A stretch of DNA of 56,414 bases from Pseudomonas hunanensis. GTDB taxonomy: Bacteria; Pseudomonadota; Gammaproteobacteria; Pseudomonadales; Pseudomonadaceae. The position numbers and the translations under genes are program-made. Under the pieces are notes generated by a model that saw only the letters and a program-made list of their open reading frames with translations, did no database searches and had not been told where the DNA came from. Below, piece after piece: positions 7,977 to 17,437 of the stretch. Location of the stretch: the NCBI RefSeq assembly GCF_013393325.1, contig NZ_QJRC01000086.1, positions 1 through 56,414 of the forward strand, in the 5' to 3' direction. Position 1 is the stretch's first letter. Every line of letters begins with the position of its first letter.

Positions 7977-9368
7977 TCAGGTATGGCTCAGTTCGGCATG
8001 CTCATCGCCCGCCAGCACATCCTTGTCGGTCTCTTTCAACAGCTGGCTGGTCACCACGCCGGCCGTCATCGAACCATTCACGTTCAACGCCGTACGCCCC
8101 ATGTCGATCAGCGGCTCCACCGAAATCAGCAACGCCACCAATTCCACCGGCAAGCCCATGGCCGGTAGTACGATCAGCGCGGCAAAGGTGGCACCGCCGC
8201 CCACGCCAGCAACCCCAGCCGAACTCAACGTGACAATGGCTACCAGAGTAGCGATCCACAGCGGGTCGAAGGTATCGATGCCCACCGCTGGCGCCACCAT
8301 CACCGCCAGCATTGCGGGATAGAGGCCGGCGCAGCCGTTCTGGCCAATGGTGGTGCCGAACGATGCGCTGAAGCTGGCGATCGACTGCGGCACACCCAGG
8401 CGGCGGGTTTGCGCTTCGATGTTCAGCGGAATGCTGGCGGCGCTGGAGCGGCTGGTAAAGGCGAAGGTCAGTACTGGCCACACCTTGCGGAAGAAGCGCA
8501 GTGGGCTCACGCCAGTGGCGGCGAGGATGATGCCGTGTACCACGAACATCAGCGCCAGGCCTAGGTACGACACCACCACGAAGCTGCCCAGCTTGAGGAT
8601 GTCTTCCATGTTGGAGCTGGCCACCACCTTGGTCATCAACGCCAGCACGCCATACGGGGTCAGCTTCATCACCACCCGCACCAGGCGCATCACCCAGGCC
8701 TGCAGGGTATCGATGGCCGACAGCGCGCGTTCGCCCTTCTCGGCATCGTCCTTGATCAGTTGTAGCGCCGCCAGGCCGATGAACACGGCGAAGATCACCA
8801 CGCTGATGATCGAAGTCGGCTTTGCACGCGCCAGGTCACCCACCGGGTTGCTGGGGATGAACGACAGCAGCAGTTGCGGGATGTTGAGGTCGGCGACCTT
8901 GCCGGCATAGTCGCTGTGGATAACCTGCATGCGTGCGCTTTCCTGGGCACCGGCCACCAGGCCCTCGGCGCTGAGGCCGAACAGGTTGGTCAGCACGATG
9001 CCGATCAGCGCGGCAATGGCGGTGGTCAGCAGCAGGGTGCCGATGCTCAGCACGCTGATGCGGCCCAGCGAAGAGGCATTGTGCAGGCGTGCCACGGCGC
9101 TTAGGATCGAGGCGAAGATCAGCGGCATGACGATCATCTGCAGCAGGCCGACGTAGCCGTTGCCGACCAGGTCAAGCCAGGCGATGGTGGCCTTGAGCAC
9201 GGGGTGGCCCGCGCCATAGATCGTGTGCAACACGAGGCCGAAGACTACGCCCAGCACCAGGCCCAGCAGTACTTTCTTGGCCAGGCTCCAGTCGGTGCGG
9301 CGGGTTTGTGCCAGGCCCAGCAACAGGGCCAGGAACGCCAGCAGGTTAAGAGACAGCGGCAGGTTCAT
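7977..9368 (-). CDS. tcyP: L-cystine symporter (TcyP/YdjN type)
   Basis: The 463-residue protein belongs to the dicarboxylate/amino acid:cation symporter family and imports L-cystine, driven by an ion gradient. Hydrophobic helices run along the whole length. The re-entrant loop region [16 protein letters not shown], followed by [18 protein letters not shown], matches the TcyP/YdjN branch rather than DctA or GltP. The start is the only good ATG at this end. It is divergent from pchP across a 244-base region holding a TATAAA box and two spaced ATGGAAT repeats that could be a CysB site, fitting sulfur control. The family is certain; cystine as substrate is likely. Confidence 0.85.
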   Translation of the reverse strand: MNLPLSLNLLAFLALLLGLAQTRRTDWSLAKKVLLGLVLGVVFGLVLHTIYGAGHPVLKATIAWLDLVGNGYVGLLQMIVMPLIFASILSAVARLHNASSLGRISVLSIGTLLLTTAIAALIGIVLTNLFGLSAEGLVAGAQESARMQVIHSDYAGKVADLNIPQLLLSFIPSNPVGDLARAKPTSIISVVIFAVFIGLAALQLIKDDAEKGERALSAIDTLQAWVMRLVRVVMKLTPYGVLALMTKVVASSNMEDILKLGSFVVVSYLGLALMFVVHGIILAATGVSPLRFFRKVWPVLTFAFTSRSSAASIPLNIEAQTRRLGVPQSIASFSASFGTTIGQNGCAGLYPAMLAVMVAPAVGIDTFDPLWIATLVAIVTLSSAGVAGVGGGATFAALIVLPAMGLPVELVALLISVEPLIDMGRTALNVNGSMTAGVVTSQLLKETDKDVLAGDEHAELSHT

Positions 9369-9454
9369 TGAAGCTCCAGCATAAAAAGCAAAGGAAGCAT
9401 CGCCTCTTGTGAGCGATTGCGAACGGAAATGCTAACAGCCTGAAAACAAACGAA

Positions 9455-9493
9455 TTTATACCCAAATGGAATGTGCATAGTCGTTTATGGAAT
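9455..9493 (-). promoter_or_regulatory. candidate tcyP promoter with paired ATGGAAT repeats (possible CysB site)
   Basis: Read on the minus strand, a TATAAA -10 box (9455-9460) has no good -35. Upstream lie two exact ATTCCAT 7-mers (plus-strand ATGGAAT at 9466-9472 and 9487-9493), 21 bp apart, which is two helical turns. A weak -35 plus helically phased repeats suggests an activated promoter. CysB, the LysR-type sulfur regulator, is a reasonable guess because the gene encodes a cystine transporter. Confidence 0.4.
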
Positions 9494-9612
9494 AACGGCG
9501 TGTCGCGGATTGCAATGAACACGGCGTTTGCAGCTGTCTGGAGGTCGTTATCGAGGGTTGTCGTTAGGGATTGTTGCACTAGCGTTTCTGGGTCATTTCA
9601 GGAGATTCGTAC

Positions 9613-10668
9613 ATGAAGCGCGCCCCGAAAGCCGTGGCCCTCGGCCTGTCCCTGCTGTTCAGTATCGAAACCTTCGCCACCGAGCTCAAGCACTGGCCTG
9701 CCGAGGCCGCCAAGCAGCTCGACAGCATGATCGCCGCCAATGCCAACAAGGGTAACTACGCGGTGTTCGACATGGACAACACCAGTTACCGCTATGACCT
9801 GGAAGAAGCCTTGCTGCCGTTCATGGAAAACAAGGGCCTGCTGAGCCGCGAGAAGCTCGACCCGTCGTTGAAGCTGATGCCATTCAAGGACACCGCCGAG
9901 CACAAGGAAAGCCTGTTCAGCTACTACTACCGCCTGTGTGAAGTCGACGACATGGTCTGCTACCCGTGGGTGGCCCAGGTGTTCTCCGGTTTTACCCTGA
10001 AGGAATTGAAGGTGCAGGTGGATGAGCTGATGGCCTCCAGCAAGCCAATCCCCAGCACGTATTACGAAGGCGACCAGGTCAAGGCCATCGAGGTGCAGCC
10101 GCCCAAGGTGTTCAAGGGCCAGGCCGAGCTGTACAACAAGTTGATGGAGAACGGCATCGAGGTGTATGTGATTTCGGCGGCCTCCGAAGAGCTGGTGCGC
10201 ATGGTCGCCTCGGACCCCAAGTACGGTTACAACGTGAAACCGCAGAACGTGATTGGCGTCAGCCTGCTGCTCAAGGACCGCGCCAGCGGCCAACTGACCA
10301 CCGCGCGCAAGCAGATCGGCGCCGGGCACTACGATGCCAAGGCTAACGAGGGCCTGGAGCTGACGCCCTACCTGTGGACCCCGGCCACCTGGATGGCGGG
10401 CAAGCAGGCGGCGATCCTGACCTATATCGATGAATGGAAGAAACCGGTGCTGGTGGGCGGCGACACGCCGACCAGCGATGGCTACATGCAGTTTCACGGG
10501 GTGGATGTGGGCAAAGGTGGCATCCACTTGTGGATAAACCGCAAGGCCAAGTACATGGACCAACTGAACGGGATGATTGCGAAGAATGCGGCGGCGCAGG
10601 CCAAGGAAGGGTTGCCGGTGACGGCGGACAAGAACTGGGTGATCGTGACGCCGGAGCAAATTCAGTAA
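9613..10668 (+). CDS. pchP: periplasmic phosphorylcholine phosphatase
   Basis: This HAD-family phosphatase removes phosphate from phosphorylcholine in the periplasm, supplying choline and phosphate. The 351 residues include a signal peptide (about 1-22). All HAD motifs fit P. aeruginosa PchP: DMDNT at 53-57, SAA at 188-190, Lys264 and GDTPTSD at 283-289. Subtracting 22 residues gives 31, 166, 242 and 261, exactly the numbering reported for the mature P. aeruginosa enzyme. The AGGAG ribosome binding site at 9600-9604 supports the start. The gene stands alone, divergent from tcyP, and is followed by the darT island. Confidence 0.9.
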   Translation: MKRAPKAVALGLSLLFSIETFATELKHWPAEAAKQLDSMIAANANKGNYAVFDMDNTSYRYDLEEALLPFMENKGLLSREKLDPSLKLMPFKDTAEHKESLFSYYYRLCEVDDMVCYPWVAQVFSGFTLKELKVQVDELMASSKPIPSTYYEGDQVKAIEVQPPKVFKGQAELYNKLMENGIEVYVISAASEELVRMVASDPKYGYNVKPQNVIGVSLLLKDRASGQLTTARKQIGAGHYDAKANEGLELTPYLWTPATWMAGKQAAILTYIDEWKKPVLVGGDTPTSDGYMQFHGVDVGKGGIHLWINRKAKYMDQLNGMIAKNAAAQAKEGLPVTADKNWVIVTPEQIQ

Positions 10669-10764
10669 GGGTTAGGTTTATTTGAGCCGGCTGCGCCCTG
10701 GCAGATATGGATCCAATGACTATGTTTGATGGCATATGGATATCATTTTTGCCAGAGGTTGCCA

Positions 10765-11262
10765 GTGGCTATTCGAGATCAGCAGTTCATCTACCACCTA
10801 ACAAGTATCGACAATGTCCCTTCCATCGTACGAAGGGGCTTGCTTCCAAGAGCCCATCTGGATGCGGGTTTCACCGATATCGCTGATCCTGAAATTATCG
10901 AAGGCCGGCGGGGAGAGGCCCTGGAACAGTTTGTGCCATTTCACTGGTTTGCGAAAAACCCCTTCGATGGCAGAGTGCATCAGGACCGACCGGGCGAGCG
11001 TTTTGTGTTGATTGCCGTGGCCCGAAGCCACGCTCGGCAGTCCAACTGGCGGGTGATACCAAAGCATCCATTGGCCGGTGGTGCTCCTGAGTTACTGGAC
11101 TATGACGCAGGGATTGGAGCGATTGACTGGGACATGATGGAGCGACGAGAGTATCGTGATCCTTTGTGCAAACACATTTGCATGGCTGAGCTCCGGGCCC
11201 TGTACTCGCGGCCCAGTTTGCAAAAATCTATACGCCTTCACCTGAAATCCAGCAATCCGTAG
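10765..11262 (+). CDS. DarT-like ADP-ribosyltransferase (DUF4433 family), first copy
   Basis: This 165-residue protein resembles DarT, the NAD-dependent enzyme that ADP-ribosylates single-stranded DNA. It keeps the fold landmarks: YHLTSIDNVPSIVRRGLL (His11, Asn17), an Arg pair in EIIEGRRGEAL (48-49), FVPFHWFAKNPF in place of the usual YVPFYFAPRSPM, and MAELRAL with Glu142 at the catalytic position. I choose the GTG at 10765 because AGAGG (10754-10758) sits six bases upstream; an ATG at 10726 has no such site and adds unlike residues. It is shorter and more diverged than the second copy. GC is below that of neighbouring genes. The DUF4433 assignment is firm; target base and toxicity are unknown. 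It has no macrodomain gene of its own beyond darG. Confidence 0.75.
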   Translation: MAIRDQQFIYHLTSIDNVPSIVRRGLLPRAHLDAGFTDIADPEIIEGRRGEALEQFVPFHWFAKNPFDGRVHQDRPGERFVLIAVARSHARQSNWRVIPKHPLAGGAPELLDYDAGIGAIDWDMMERREYRDPLCKHICMAELRALYSRPSLQKSIRLHLKSSNP

Positions 11263-11285
11263 CGCGGGAGGCTAGAGGAGCGGGG

Positions 11286-11336
11286 ATGGGCAATCTGTGG
11301 ATCGACTCGAATCCAAACATGTTCCCACCTAGATGA
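11286..11336 (+). CDS. 16-codon leader ORF overlapping the darT start
   Basis: ATG 11286 has a strong ribosome binding site (AGAGGAG, 11274-11280, five bases away). It reads [16 protein letters not shown] and stops at TGA 11334-11336, which overlaps the darT ATG (11333-11335) as ATGA. The darT start has no Shine-Dalgarno sequence of its own, and a stop codon directly precedes it in frame. The geometry suggests that darT translation is fed by ribosomes ending on this leader. Whether the peptide itself matters is unknown. Confidence 0.5.
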   Translation: MGNLWIDSNPNMFPPR

Positions 11337-11974
11337 TCTATTCCAGTCTCAACCCATCCAAGGCGCTCATCTGGCGAATTGTTCACCGCGATAACCTGCC
11401 GTGGCTTCTGGATCATGGGCTTCACGCTGTCTCCACCGGGAAGCTATCCAGTGCTTACGTTGGAATCGGGAACCCAGAGCTGATCAGCAAGCGAGCGCAA
11501 CGCCACGTGCCCATAGAGCCCAATGGGACGCTGGCAGATTATGTGCCGTTTTACTTCACCCCATTCTCCGTGATGATGAAGAACATCCATTCGGGGTGGG
11601 GCGTTTCTCAGCGGCGGAATGAAGAGATCGTGATTCTTGTCTCCAGCCTGTACCATGCGCAGTCGCTGGGTCTGCGGTTTATCTTCACGGACGCACATGC
11701 CTACCCGCATTGGGCCGGTTACTACAGCGACCTTACGCAGCTCGACAAAATAGATTGGGAGGTTTTGCAGCGCAGGGACTTCAAGCGTGACCCTGATGAC
11801 CCCCGAAAAATGGAGCGCTATCAGGCTGAGGCCCTTATCCATGGACATGTCCCGGTCGCTGGCCTTCTGGGAATAGTCTGCTACAACGAAGCTTTGAAGC
11901 GTCGTATCGACAAGGAGGTTCAGCAACGTCAGCTGAATCTTGCCGTATATGCTCGCCCTGGGTGGTACTTCTGA
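11333..11974 (+). CDS. darT: DarT toxin, DNA ADP-ribosyltransferase (DUF4433)
   Basis: DarT transfers ADP-ribose from NAD+ to a base in single-stranded DNA and stalls replication, for example during phage infection. The 213-residue length is standard. Visible motifs are [15 protein letters not shown] (His18, Asn21, NAD binding), KRAQRHVPI (Arg54/57), [15 protein letters not shown] (69-82), and the catalytic Glu166 in [13 protein letters not shown]. These match the classical thymidine-modifying DarT2 group better than the first copy does. ATG 11333 is the first possible start. Its stop overlaps the darG start (ATGA), the usual toxin-antitoxin coupling. It is activity-competent by sequence; base specificity is inferred. 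Confidence 0.9.
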   Translation: MIYSSLNPSKALIWRIVHRDNLPWLLDHGLHAVSTGKLSSAYVGIGNPELISKRAQRHVPIEPNGTLADYVPFYFTPFSVMMKNIHSGWGVSQRRNEEIVILVSSLYHAQSLGLRFIFTDAHAYPHWAGYYSDLTQLDKIDWEVLQRRDFKRDPDDPRKMERYQAEALIHGHVPVAGLLGIVCYNEALKRRIDKEVQQRQLNLAVYARPGWYF

Positions 11975-13062
11975 TGATTCGCTTTATGCAAGGTAACCTG
12001 CTGGAGGCAAAAGCCGAAGCGCTGGTTAATACAGTCAACACAGTAGGGGTGATGGGGAAAGGCATTGCGCTGATGTTCAAGGAGCGTTTTGCCGAAAACT
12101 ATCGCCTGTATGCTGCTGCCTGCAAAGCGAAAGAAGTCGTTACCGGGAAGATGTTTGTTACTGAGGTGCGTGAGCTGGATGGTCCGCGCTGGATTGTGAA
12201 TTTTCCCACCAAGCGGCATTGGCGCTCACCTTCGCAAATCGGCTGGATCGTCGATGGTCTCCATGATTTGCGGAACTTCATCCTCGAGAACCAAGTAGCA
12301 TCGATTGCAGTCCCGCCACTTGGCGCTGGCAACGGAGGGTTGCCTTGGGCTGCGGTACGAGAACAGATTGAGAGTGTTCTAGGTGATCTGGATGCGGATA
12401 TTCTCGTTTTCGAGCCTACGGCAAATTATCAGAACGTTTCCAAGCGCAGTGGTGTTGAGAATTTAACCCCGGCTCGAGCCTTGATCGCAGAGCTGGTGCG
12501 CCGCTACTGGGTGCTGGGAATGGAGTGCAGCTTGCTCGAAGTCCAGAAGCTTGCCTGGTTTCTGGAGCGATCAATCGAGCGGTTCACGCCAGGTTCCAAC
12601 CCATTGGAGTTGAAGTTTGTCGCTCATAAGTATGGTCCTTACGCCAACCGGCTTGAACATCTGCTAGATAATCTGGATGGCAGCTATTTGCACTGCGGAA
12701 AGCGGATCAGCGATGCAGGCCCTCTGGACGTGATCTGGTTTGATGAGGGGCGCAAGTCATTTGTACAGGCGTATTTGAACAGTGAAGCCAAGGCCTATTT
12801 GCCGGCGTTGGAGTTCACTGCCGAATTGATTGATGGTTTCGAGTCTCCGTTTGGTATGGAGCTACTGGCCACCGTTGATTGGCTATTACATGAAGAGGGT
12901 GTTGAGCCGACGATTCGCGCAATTCGCGAACATCTGAAAAGTTGGTCTGGAGGGGCAGGTGCCGCTGCTCGAAAAAGCAAATTGTTCGATGACGAGTCAC
13001 TTGGAATCGCTCTCCAAAAGCTGTCAATGTTTCAAACGGACCCCGTCACCTCGCTTCATTGA
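11974..13062 (+). CDS. darG: DarG antitoxin, macrodomain ADP-ribosyl-DNA hydrolase
   Basis: DarG removes ADP-ribose from DNA and also binds DarT directly. The 362-residue protein has an N-terminal macrodomain (about 1-150) with [19 protein letters not shown] (Asn22), FPTKRHWR with Lys80 at the position essential in characterised DarG proteins, and [12 protein letters not shown]. The C-terminal 200 residues (from about 160) match the DarT-binding domain of DarG2-type antitoxins, including the [20 protein letters not shown] and [13 protein letters not shown] stretches. The ATG at 11974 overlaps the darT stop; an in-frame GTG at 11962 is less likely. The gene ends before a terminator shared with ilvD. 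It is the only antitoxin gene for two toxin-family genes. Confidence 0.92.
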   Translation: MIRFMQGNLLEAKAEALVNTVNTVGVMGKGIALMFKERFAENYRLYAAACKAKEVVTGKMFVTEVRELDGPRWIVNFPTKRHWRSPSQIGWIVDGLHDLRNFILENQVASIAVPPLGAGNGGLPWAAVREQIESVLGDLDADILVFEPTANYQNVSKRSGVENLTPARALIAELVRRYWVLGMECSLLEVQKLAWFLERSIERFTPGSNPLELKFVAHKYGPYANRLEHLLDNLDGSYLHCGKRISDAGPLDVIWFDEGRKSFVQAYLNSEAKAYLPALEFTAELIDGFESPFGMELLATVDWLLHEEGVEPTIRAIREHLKSWSGGAGAAARKSKLFDDESLGIALQKLSMFQTDPVTSLH

Positions 13063-13083
13063 CCGTCAATGAGCAATAAAAAG

Positions 13084-13109
13084 AACCGGCGCTCAAGGCG
13101 CCGGTTTTT
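13084..13109. terminator. bidirectional terminator between darG and ilvD
   Basis: A 9-bp perfect stem, AACCGGCGC (13084-13092) with GCGCCGGTT (13098-13106), has a five-base loop. T-rich sequence follows on the plus strand, and A-rich sequence at 13077-13085 gives a T-tract on the minus strand. It can end both the darTG cassette and ilvD transcripts. Confidence 0.85.
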
Positions 13110-13123
13110 ATGCAGCCAGAGCT

Positions 13124-14965
13124 TCAGAGCCCTTCCAGCATCGCCTTGTTACGCACAGCACCCTTGTCGGCACTGGTCGCCAGCAGGGCATAGGCCTTCA
13201 GCGCGGTGGTCACCTTGCGTGGGCGTACTTCCGCAGGCTTCCAGCCCTTCTTGTCCTGTTCGACGCGGCGCTCGGCCAGTTCTTCATCGCTGACCAGCAG
13301 GTTGATCGAACGGTTGGGGATGTCGATCAACACCTTGTCGCCGTCGCGCACCAGGCCGATGGCGCCGCCAGCAGCGGCTTCCGGCGAGGCGTGGCCGATC
13401 GACAGGCCCGAGGTGCCGCCCGAGAAGCGGCCGTCGGTGAGCAGGGCGCAAGCCTTGCCCAGGCCTTTGGACTTCAGGTACGAGGTCGGGTACAGCATTT
13501 CCTGCATGCCTGGGCCGCCTTTCGGGCCTTCGTAGCGGATGATCACGATGTCGCCCGCCTTCACCTCGTCGGCAAGAATGCCGCGCACCGCGCTGTCCTG
13601 GCTCTCGAAGATTTTGGCATTGCCTTCGAATACGTGGATCGATTCGTCTACGCCAGCGGTTTTCACCACGCAGCCATCCAGGGCGATGTTGCCGTACAGC
13701 ACGGCCAGGCCGCCCTCTTGCGAGTAGGCGTGCTCGAAGCTGCGGATGCAGCCGTTTTCACGGTCGTCGTCGAGGGTTTCCCAACGGGTCGACTGGCTGA
13801 ACGCGGTCTGCGTCGGGATACCGGCAGGGCCGGCCTTGAAGAAGGTGTGCACGGCTTCGTCATCGGTCTGGGTGATGTCCCATTTGGCGATGGCTTCTTC
13901 CATGCTGCGGCTGTGCACGGTCGGCAGGTCGGTGTGCAGCAGGCCGCCACGGGCCAGCGAACCGAGGATGCTGAAGATGCCGCCGGCGCGGTGCACGTCT
14001 TCCATGTGGTACTTCTGGATGTTCGGCGCCACTTTGCACAGCTGCGGCACTTTGCGCGACAGGCGATCGATGTCACGCAGATCGAATTCGACTTCGCCTT
14101 CCTGGGCTGCGGCCAGCAGGTGCAGGATGGTGTTGGTCGAACCGCCCATGGCGATGTCGAGCATCATGGCGTTTTCGAACGCCTTGAAGTTGGCGATGCT
14201 GCGTGGCAGTACCGACTCGTCGTTCTCGCCGTAGTAGCGTTTGCACAGCTCGACGATGGTGCGGCCGGCGGTGAGGAACAGCTGCTCGCGGTCGGCGTGG
14301 GTGGCCAGGGTCGAGCCGTTGCCCGGCAGGGCCAGGCCCAGGGCTTCGGTCAGGCAGTTCATCGAGTTGGCGGTGAACATGCCGGAGCACGAACCGCAGG
14401 TCGGGCAGGCGCTGCGCTCGTATTCGGCGACTTTTTCATCGGAAGCCGAGGAGTCGGCAGCGATCACCATGGCATCGACCAGGTCCAGGCCGTGGCTGGC
14501 CAGCTTGGTCTTGCCGGCTTCCATCGGGCCACCGGACACGAAGATCACCGGGATATTCAGGCGCAGGGCGGCCATCAGCATGCCGGGGGTGATCTTGTCG
14601 CAGTTGGAGATACAGACGATGGCGTCGGCGCAGTGGGCGTTGACCATGTATTCCACGGCGTCGGCAATGATCTCGCGGCTTGGCAGCGAGTACAGCATGC
14701 CGTCGTGGCCCATGGCGATGCCGTCATCGACCGCGATGGTGTTGAATTCCTTGGCCACGCCACCGGCGCGTTCGATTTCGCGGGCAACCAGCTGGCCCAG
14801 GTCCTTCAGGTGCACGTGGCCCGGGACGAACTGGGTGAACGAGTTGGCGATGGCGATGATCGGTTTCTTGAAGTCTTCGTCCTTCATCCCGGTGGCGCGC
14901 CACAGGGCACGGGCGCCGGCCATGTTGCGGCCTTGGGTGGAAGTCTTGGAACGATAATCAGGCAT
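13124..14965 (-). CDS. ilvD: dihydroxy-acid dehydratase
   Basis: This enzyme dehydrates 2,3-dihydroxy-isovalerate and -methylvalerate in valine and isoleucine synthesis. The 613 residues match the long bacterial form. The Fe-S cysteines are visible in [10 protein letters not shown] and in [17 protein letters not shown], followed by [13 protein letters not shown] and the C-terminal [21 protein letters not shown]. The start [19 protein letters not shown] is the family's usual N-terminus. About 270 bases separate it from rlmI; they hold its leader, in which I recognise no attenuator peptide or riboswitch. The gene is a core gene and marks the right edge of the darTG island. Confidence 0.97.
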   Translation of the reverse strand: MPDYRSKTSTQGRNMAGARALWRATGMKDEDFKKPIIAIANSFTQFVPGHVHLKDLGQLVAREIERAGGVAKEFNTIAVDDGIAMGHDGMLYSLPSREIIADAVEYMVNAHCADAIVCISNCDKITPGMLMAALRLNIPVIFVSGGPMEAGKTKLASHGLDLVDAMVIAADSSASDEKVAEYERSACPTCGSCSGMFTANSMNCLTEALGLALPGNGSTLATHADREQLFLTAGRTIVELCKRYYGENDESVLPRSIANFKAFENAMMLDIAMGGSTNTILHLLAAAQEGEVEFDLRDIDRLSRKVPQLCKVAPNIQKYHMEDVHRAGGIFSILGSLARGGLLHTDLPTVHSRSMEEAIAKWDITQTDDEAVHTFFKAGPAGIPTQTAFSQSTRWETLDDDRENGCIRSFEHAYSQEGGLAVLYGNIALDGCVVKTAGVDESIHVFEGNAKIFESQDSAVRGILADEVKAGDIVIIRYEGPKGGPGMQEMLYPTSYLKSKGLGKACALLTDGRFSGGTSGLSIGHASPEAAAGGAIGLVRDGDKVLIDIPNRSINLLVSDEELAERRVEQDKKGWKPAEVRPRKVTTALKAYALLATSADKGAVRNKAMLEGL

Positions 14966-15203
14966 GAAACACTCCTGGCGGCTTAATCAGGTCACAAATA
15001 GGGGAGTGAGCTTCTCTTGTCCTTTGCGCCGCAGGCCGGTTGCCACTGGCACGGATGGGGCCGAAGACCGCGCGGGATCGCCGCGTGCTTGGCCAGAGCT
15101 CATAAACCCGCCGGGGATGACTGGCGATGAATAGGCCGATTCTACACCGCTGGCGCGGCGAGGGAATGCGCATGTGGATGGTTGGCGGGGGGATTGCGGC
15201 AGG

Positions 15204-15228
15204 AAAGGGCCGCTGGGCGGCCCTTTTT
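15204..15228. terminator. hairpin downstream of rlmI
   Basis: A 9-bp stem (15204-15212 with 15218-15226) with a five-base loop starts about ten bases beyond the rlmI stop. On the minus strand the T-tract is short (CCCTTT), so it may be a weak terminator for rlmI. Confidence 0.6.
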
Positions 15229-15236
15229 AGCAGATA

Positions 15237-16433
15237 TCAGCTGTTGGGCAGCAACCGGCAGGTGATGCTCTTGATGTAGCGGGTTTCGGCGATGGCCGGG
15301 TGCACCGGGTGGTCCGGGCCCTGGCCGCCGCGTTCGAGCAGTTGCAGGTTGCGGTCCAGGTGGCGGGCGCTGGTCAGCAGGATGTTGTTCAGATCGTCCT
15401 CGGGCAAGTGCATCGAGCACGAGGCGCTGACGAGGATGCCGTCCTTGTTCAGCATGCGCATGGCCTGTTCATTCAGGCGACGGTAGGCCGCTTCGCCGTT
15501 TTTCAGGTCCTTCTTGCGCTTGATGAAGGCGGGTGGGTCGGCAATGATCACGTCGAAGCGTTCTTCGGCAGCCTTGAGCTCGCGCAGGGCTTCGAACACG
15601 TCGCCTTCGATGCAGGTCAGCTTCTCGCTGATGCCGTTGAGTGCGGCGTTACGCTCCACGCCATCCAGGGCAAACCCCGAAGCATCGACGCAGAACACTT
15701 CGCTGGCGCCGAAGGCGCCGGCCTGCACGCCCCAGCCACCGATGTAGCTGAACAGGTCGAGTACACGCTTGCCTTTCACGTACGGAGCCAGGCGCGCACG
15801 GTTCATGCGGTGGTCGTAGAACCAGCCGGTTTTCTGGCCTTCGCGCACCGGGGCTTCGAACTTGACGCCGTTCTCTTCCAGCGGCACCCAATCCGGTACT
15901 TCGCCGTAGACGGTCTCGACGTAGCGCTGCAGGCCTTCGGCGTCACGCGCGGCGGAGTCGTTCTTGAACAGGATGCCGCTGGGCTTGAGCACCTGCACCA
16001 GGGCGGCGATCACGTCGTCCTTGTGCGCTTCCATGGTAGCCGAGGCCAATTGCACCACCAGGATATCGAAGAAGCGGTCGACCACCAGGCCCGGCAGCAG
16101 GTCGGAGTCGCCATAGACCAGGCGGTAGCACGGCTGGTCGAACAGGCGCTCGCGCAGCGACAGGGCAACGTTCAGGCGGTGGACCAGCAGCGACTTGTCC
16201 AGCGGCAGCTTGATGTCGCGCGACAGCAGGCGGGCGCAGATCAGGTTGTTCGGGCTCAGCGCGACGATGCCCAGCGGCTTGCCGTTGGCGGCCTCGAGAA
16301 TGGCCTGCTGACCGGCCTGAAAGCCTTGCAGTGGGGTCGCGCTGACATCGACTTCGTTGCTGTAGACCCACAGGTGGCCGGCGCGCAGGCGGCGGTCGGC
16401 ATTGGCTTTGAGGCGAAGGCTGGGCAGGGACAT
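15237..16433 (-). CDS. rlmI: 23S rRNA m5C1962 methyltransferase (RlmI type)
   Basis: This SAM-dependent enzyme methylates C1962 of 23S rRNA. The 398-residue protein has an N-terminal PUA domain (MSLPSLRLKANADRRLRAGHLWVYSNEV), an EEHEH-like middle part, and a Rossmann methyltransferase with VLDLFSYIGGWGVQA (motif I) and IIADPPAFIKRKKDL (motif IV). I start at ATG 16433 (MSLPSL); the open frame continues upstream without homology. It is monocistronic and divergent from the HDOD gene, with 128 bases between starts. Confidence 0.92.
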   Translation of the reverse strand: MSLPSLRLKANADRRLRAGHLWVYSNEVDVSATPLQGFQAGQQAILEAANGKPLGIVALSPNNLICARLLSRDIKLPLDKSLLVHRLNVALSLRERLFDQPCYRLVYGDSDLLPGLVVDRFFDILVVQLASATMEAHKDDVIAALVQVLKPSGILFKNDSAARDAEGLQRYVETVYGEVPDWVPLEENGVKFEAPVREGQKTGWFYDHRMNRARLAPYVKGKRVLDLFSYIGGWGVQAGAFGASEVFCVDASGFALDGVERNAALNGISEKLTCIEGDVFEALRELKAAEERFDVIIADPPAFIKRKKDLKNGEAAYRRLNEQAMRMLNKDGILVSASCSMHLPEDDLNNILLTSARHLDRNLQLLERGGQGPDHPVHPAIAETRYIKSITCRLLPNS

Positions 16434-16561
16434 GACGTCGCTCCGGGAAAAAAGAGCGGGAGTATAACCTGTTGGCCTTTCGATCGGTGCAGGCCTCGAC
16501 AAAGGGCGGCAAGGCTGCGCCTGCCGGGTTAGAATCCCCCGTCCTAAACGAGTGTGCACGT

Positions 16562-17434
16562 ATGTCCCAAGAACTCAGCGCCGAACAGATCCAGCAAGCC
16601 TTGCAAGGCATCACCATCCCGCCGCAACCGCAGATCATGGTCGACCTGCAGTTCGAGCAGTACATGCCTGACCCGGACCTGGAAACCATCGCCAAGCTGA
16701 TTTCCCAGGACCCGGGCCTCTCTGGCGCCTTGCTCAAACTGGTCAATTCCCCGCATTTCGGCCTGTCCAACAAGATCGGCTCGATCCAGCGCGCGGTGAA
16801 CCTGCTGGGTAGCCGTTCGATCATCAACCTGATCAACGCCCAGTCGATCAAGGGCGAGATGTGCGACGAAACCATCGTTACCCTCAACCGCTTCTGGGAC
16901 ACCGCCCAGGATGTGGCGATGACCTGCCTGACGCTGGCCAAGCGTACCGGTATCCAGGCAGCGGACGAGGCCTACACCCTTGGCTTGTTCCATGATTGTG
17001 GCGTGCCGCTGATGCTCAAGCGCTTTCCCAATTACATGGATGTGCTGGAAGAGGCATACGCCAAGGCCGACGAAGCAACGCGCGTGGTCGATACCGAAAA
17101 CCGCACGTTCAACACCAACCATTCGGTGGTTGGCTATTTCACCGCCAAGTCCTGGCGTTTGCCCGAGCACCTCAGCGGGGCCATCGCCAACCACCACAAC
17201 GCCCTGGCTGTGTTCCGCGACGACACCTCGCGCAATACCCAGAGCCAGCTGAAGAACCTGCTGGCGGTACTGAAGATGGCCGAGCACATTTGCGCGTCCT
17301 ACCGGGTATTGGGCAACCAGGCGGTGGACCACGAATGGAATGTAGTCGGCCCACTGGTGCTCGATTACATTGGCTTGTCGGAATACGATTTCGAAAACCT
17401 CAAGCAGAACATTCGCGAGCTGGGCGGGCACTGA
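16562..17434 (+). CDS. HDOD domain protein
   Basis: The 290-residue protein is mostly one HDOD domain (about 20-220), a non-catalytic relative of the HD phosphohydrolases used in signalling. It has the sequences LISQDPGLSGALLKLVNSPHFG, IGSIQRAVNLLG, and a partial HD core in LGLFHDCGVPLMLKRFP. The start MSQELSAEQIQQAL follows an intergenic region shared with rlmI. It is followed after three bases by mutM, so the two are probably co-transcribed. HDOD proteins in pseudomonads often link second-messenger or stress signals to motility; nothing here shows which input this one uses. Confidence 0.85.
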   Translation: MSQELSAEQIQQALQGITIPPQPQIMVDLQFEQYMPDPDLETIAKLISQDPGLSGALLKLVNSPHFGLSNKIGSIQRAVNLLGSRSIINLINAQSIKGEMCDETIVTLNRFWDTAQDVAMTCLTLAKRTGIQAADEAYTLGLFHDCGVPLMLKRFPNYMDVLEEAYAKADEATRVVDTENRTFNTNHSVVGYFTAKSWRLPEHLSGAIANHHNALAVFRDDTSRNTQSQLKNLLAVLKMAEHICASYRVLGNQAVDHEWNVVGPLVLDYIGLSEYDFENLKQNIRELGGH

Positions 17435-17437
17435 CAC

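Noticed and set aside
10726..10764. ATG 10726 as the start of the first DarT-like gene
   Set aside because: It adds 13 residues outside the DUF4433 pattern and has no ribosome binding site, whereas the GTG at 10765 has AGAGG six bases upstream.
11963..13062. Macrodomain protein as a general ADP-ribose phosphatase unrelated to toxins
   Set aside because: Its start overlaps darT, Lys80 of DarG is present, and the C-terminal DarT-binding region is intact, all of which favour the antitoxin.
13391..14986. A 531-codon open frame antisense to ilvD
   Set aside because: It mirrors the codons of ilvD, is full of Gly/Val/His/Gln repeats and matches no family. Long antisense frames are expected at this GC content.
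14966..15236. Branched-chain attenuator or leader peptide before ilvD
   Set aside because: The small frame here (71 codons) has no run of Leu, Val or Ile codons, and no terminator/antiterminator pair is evident.
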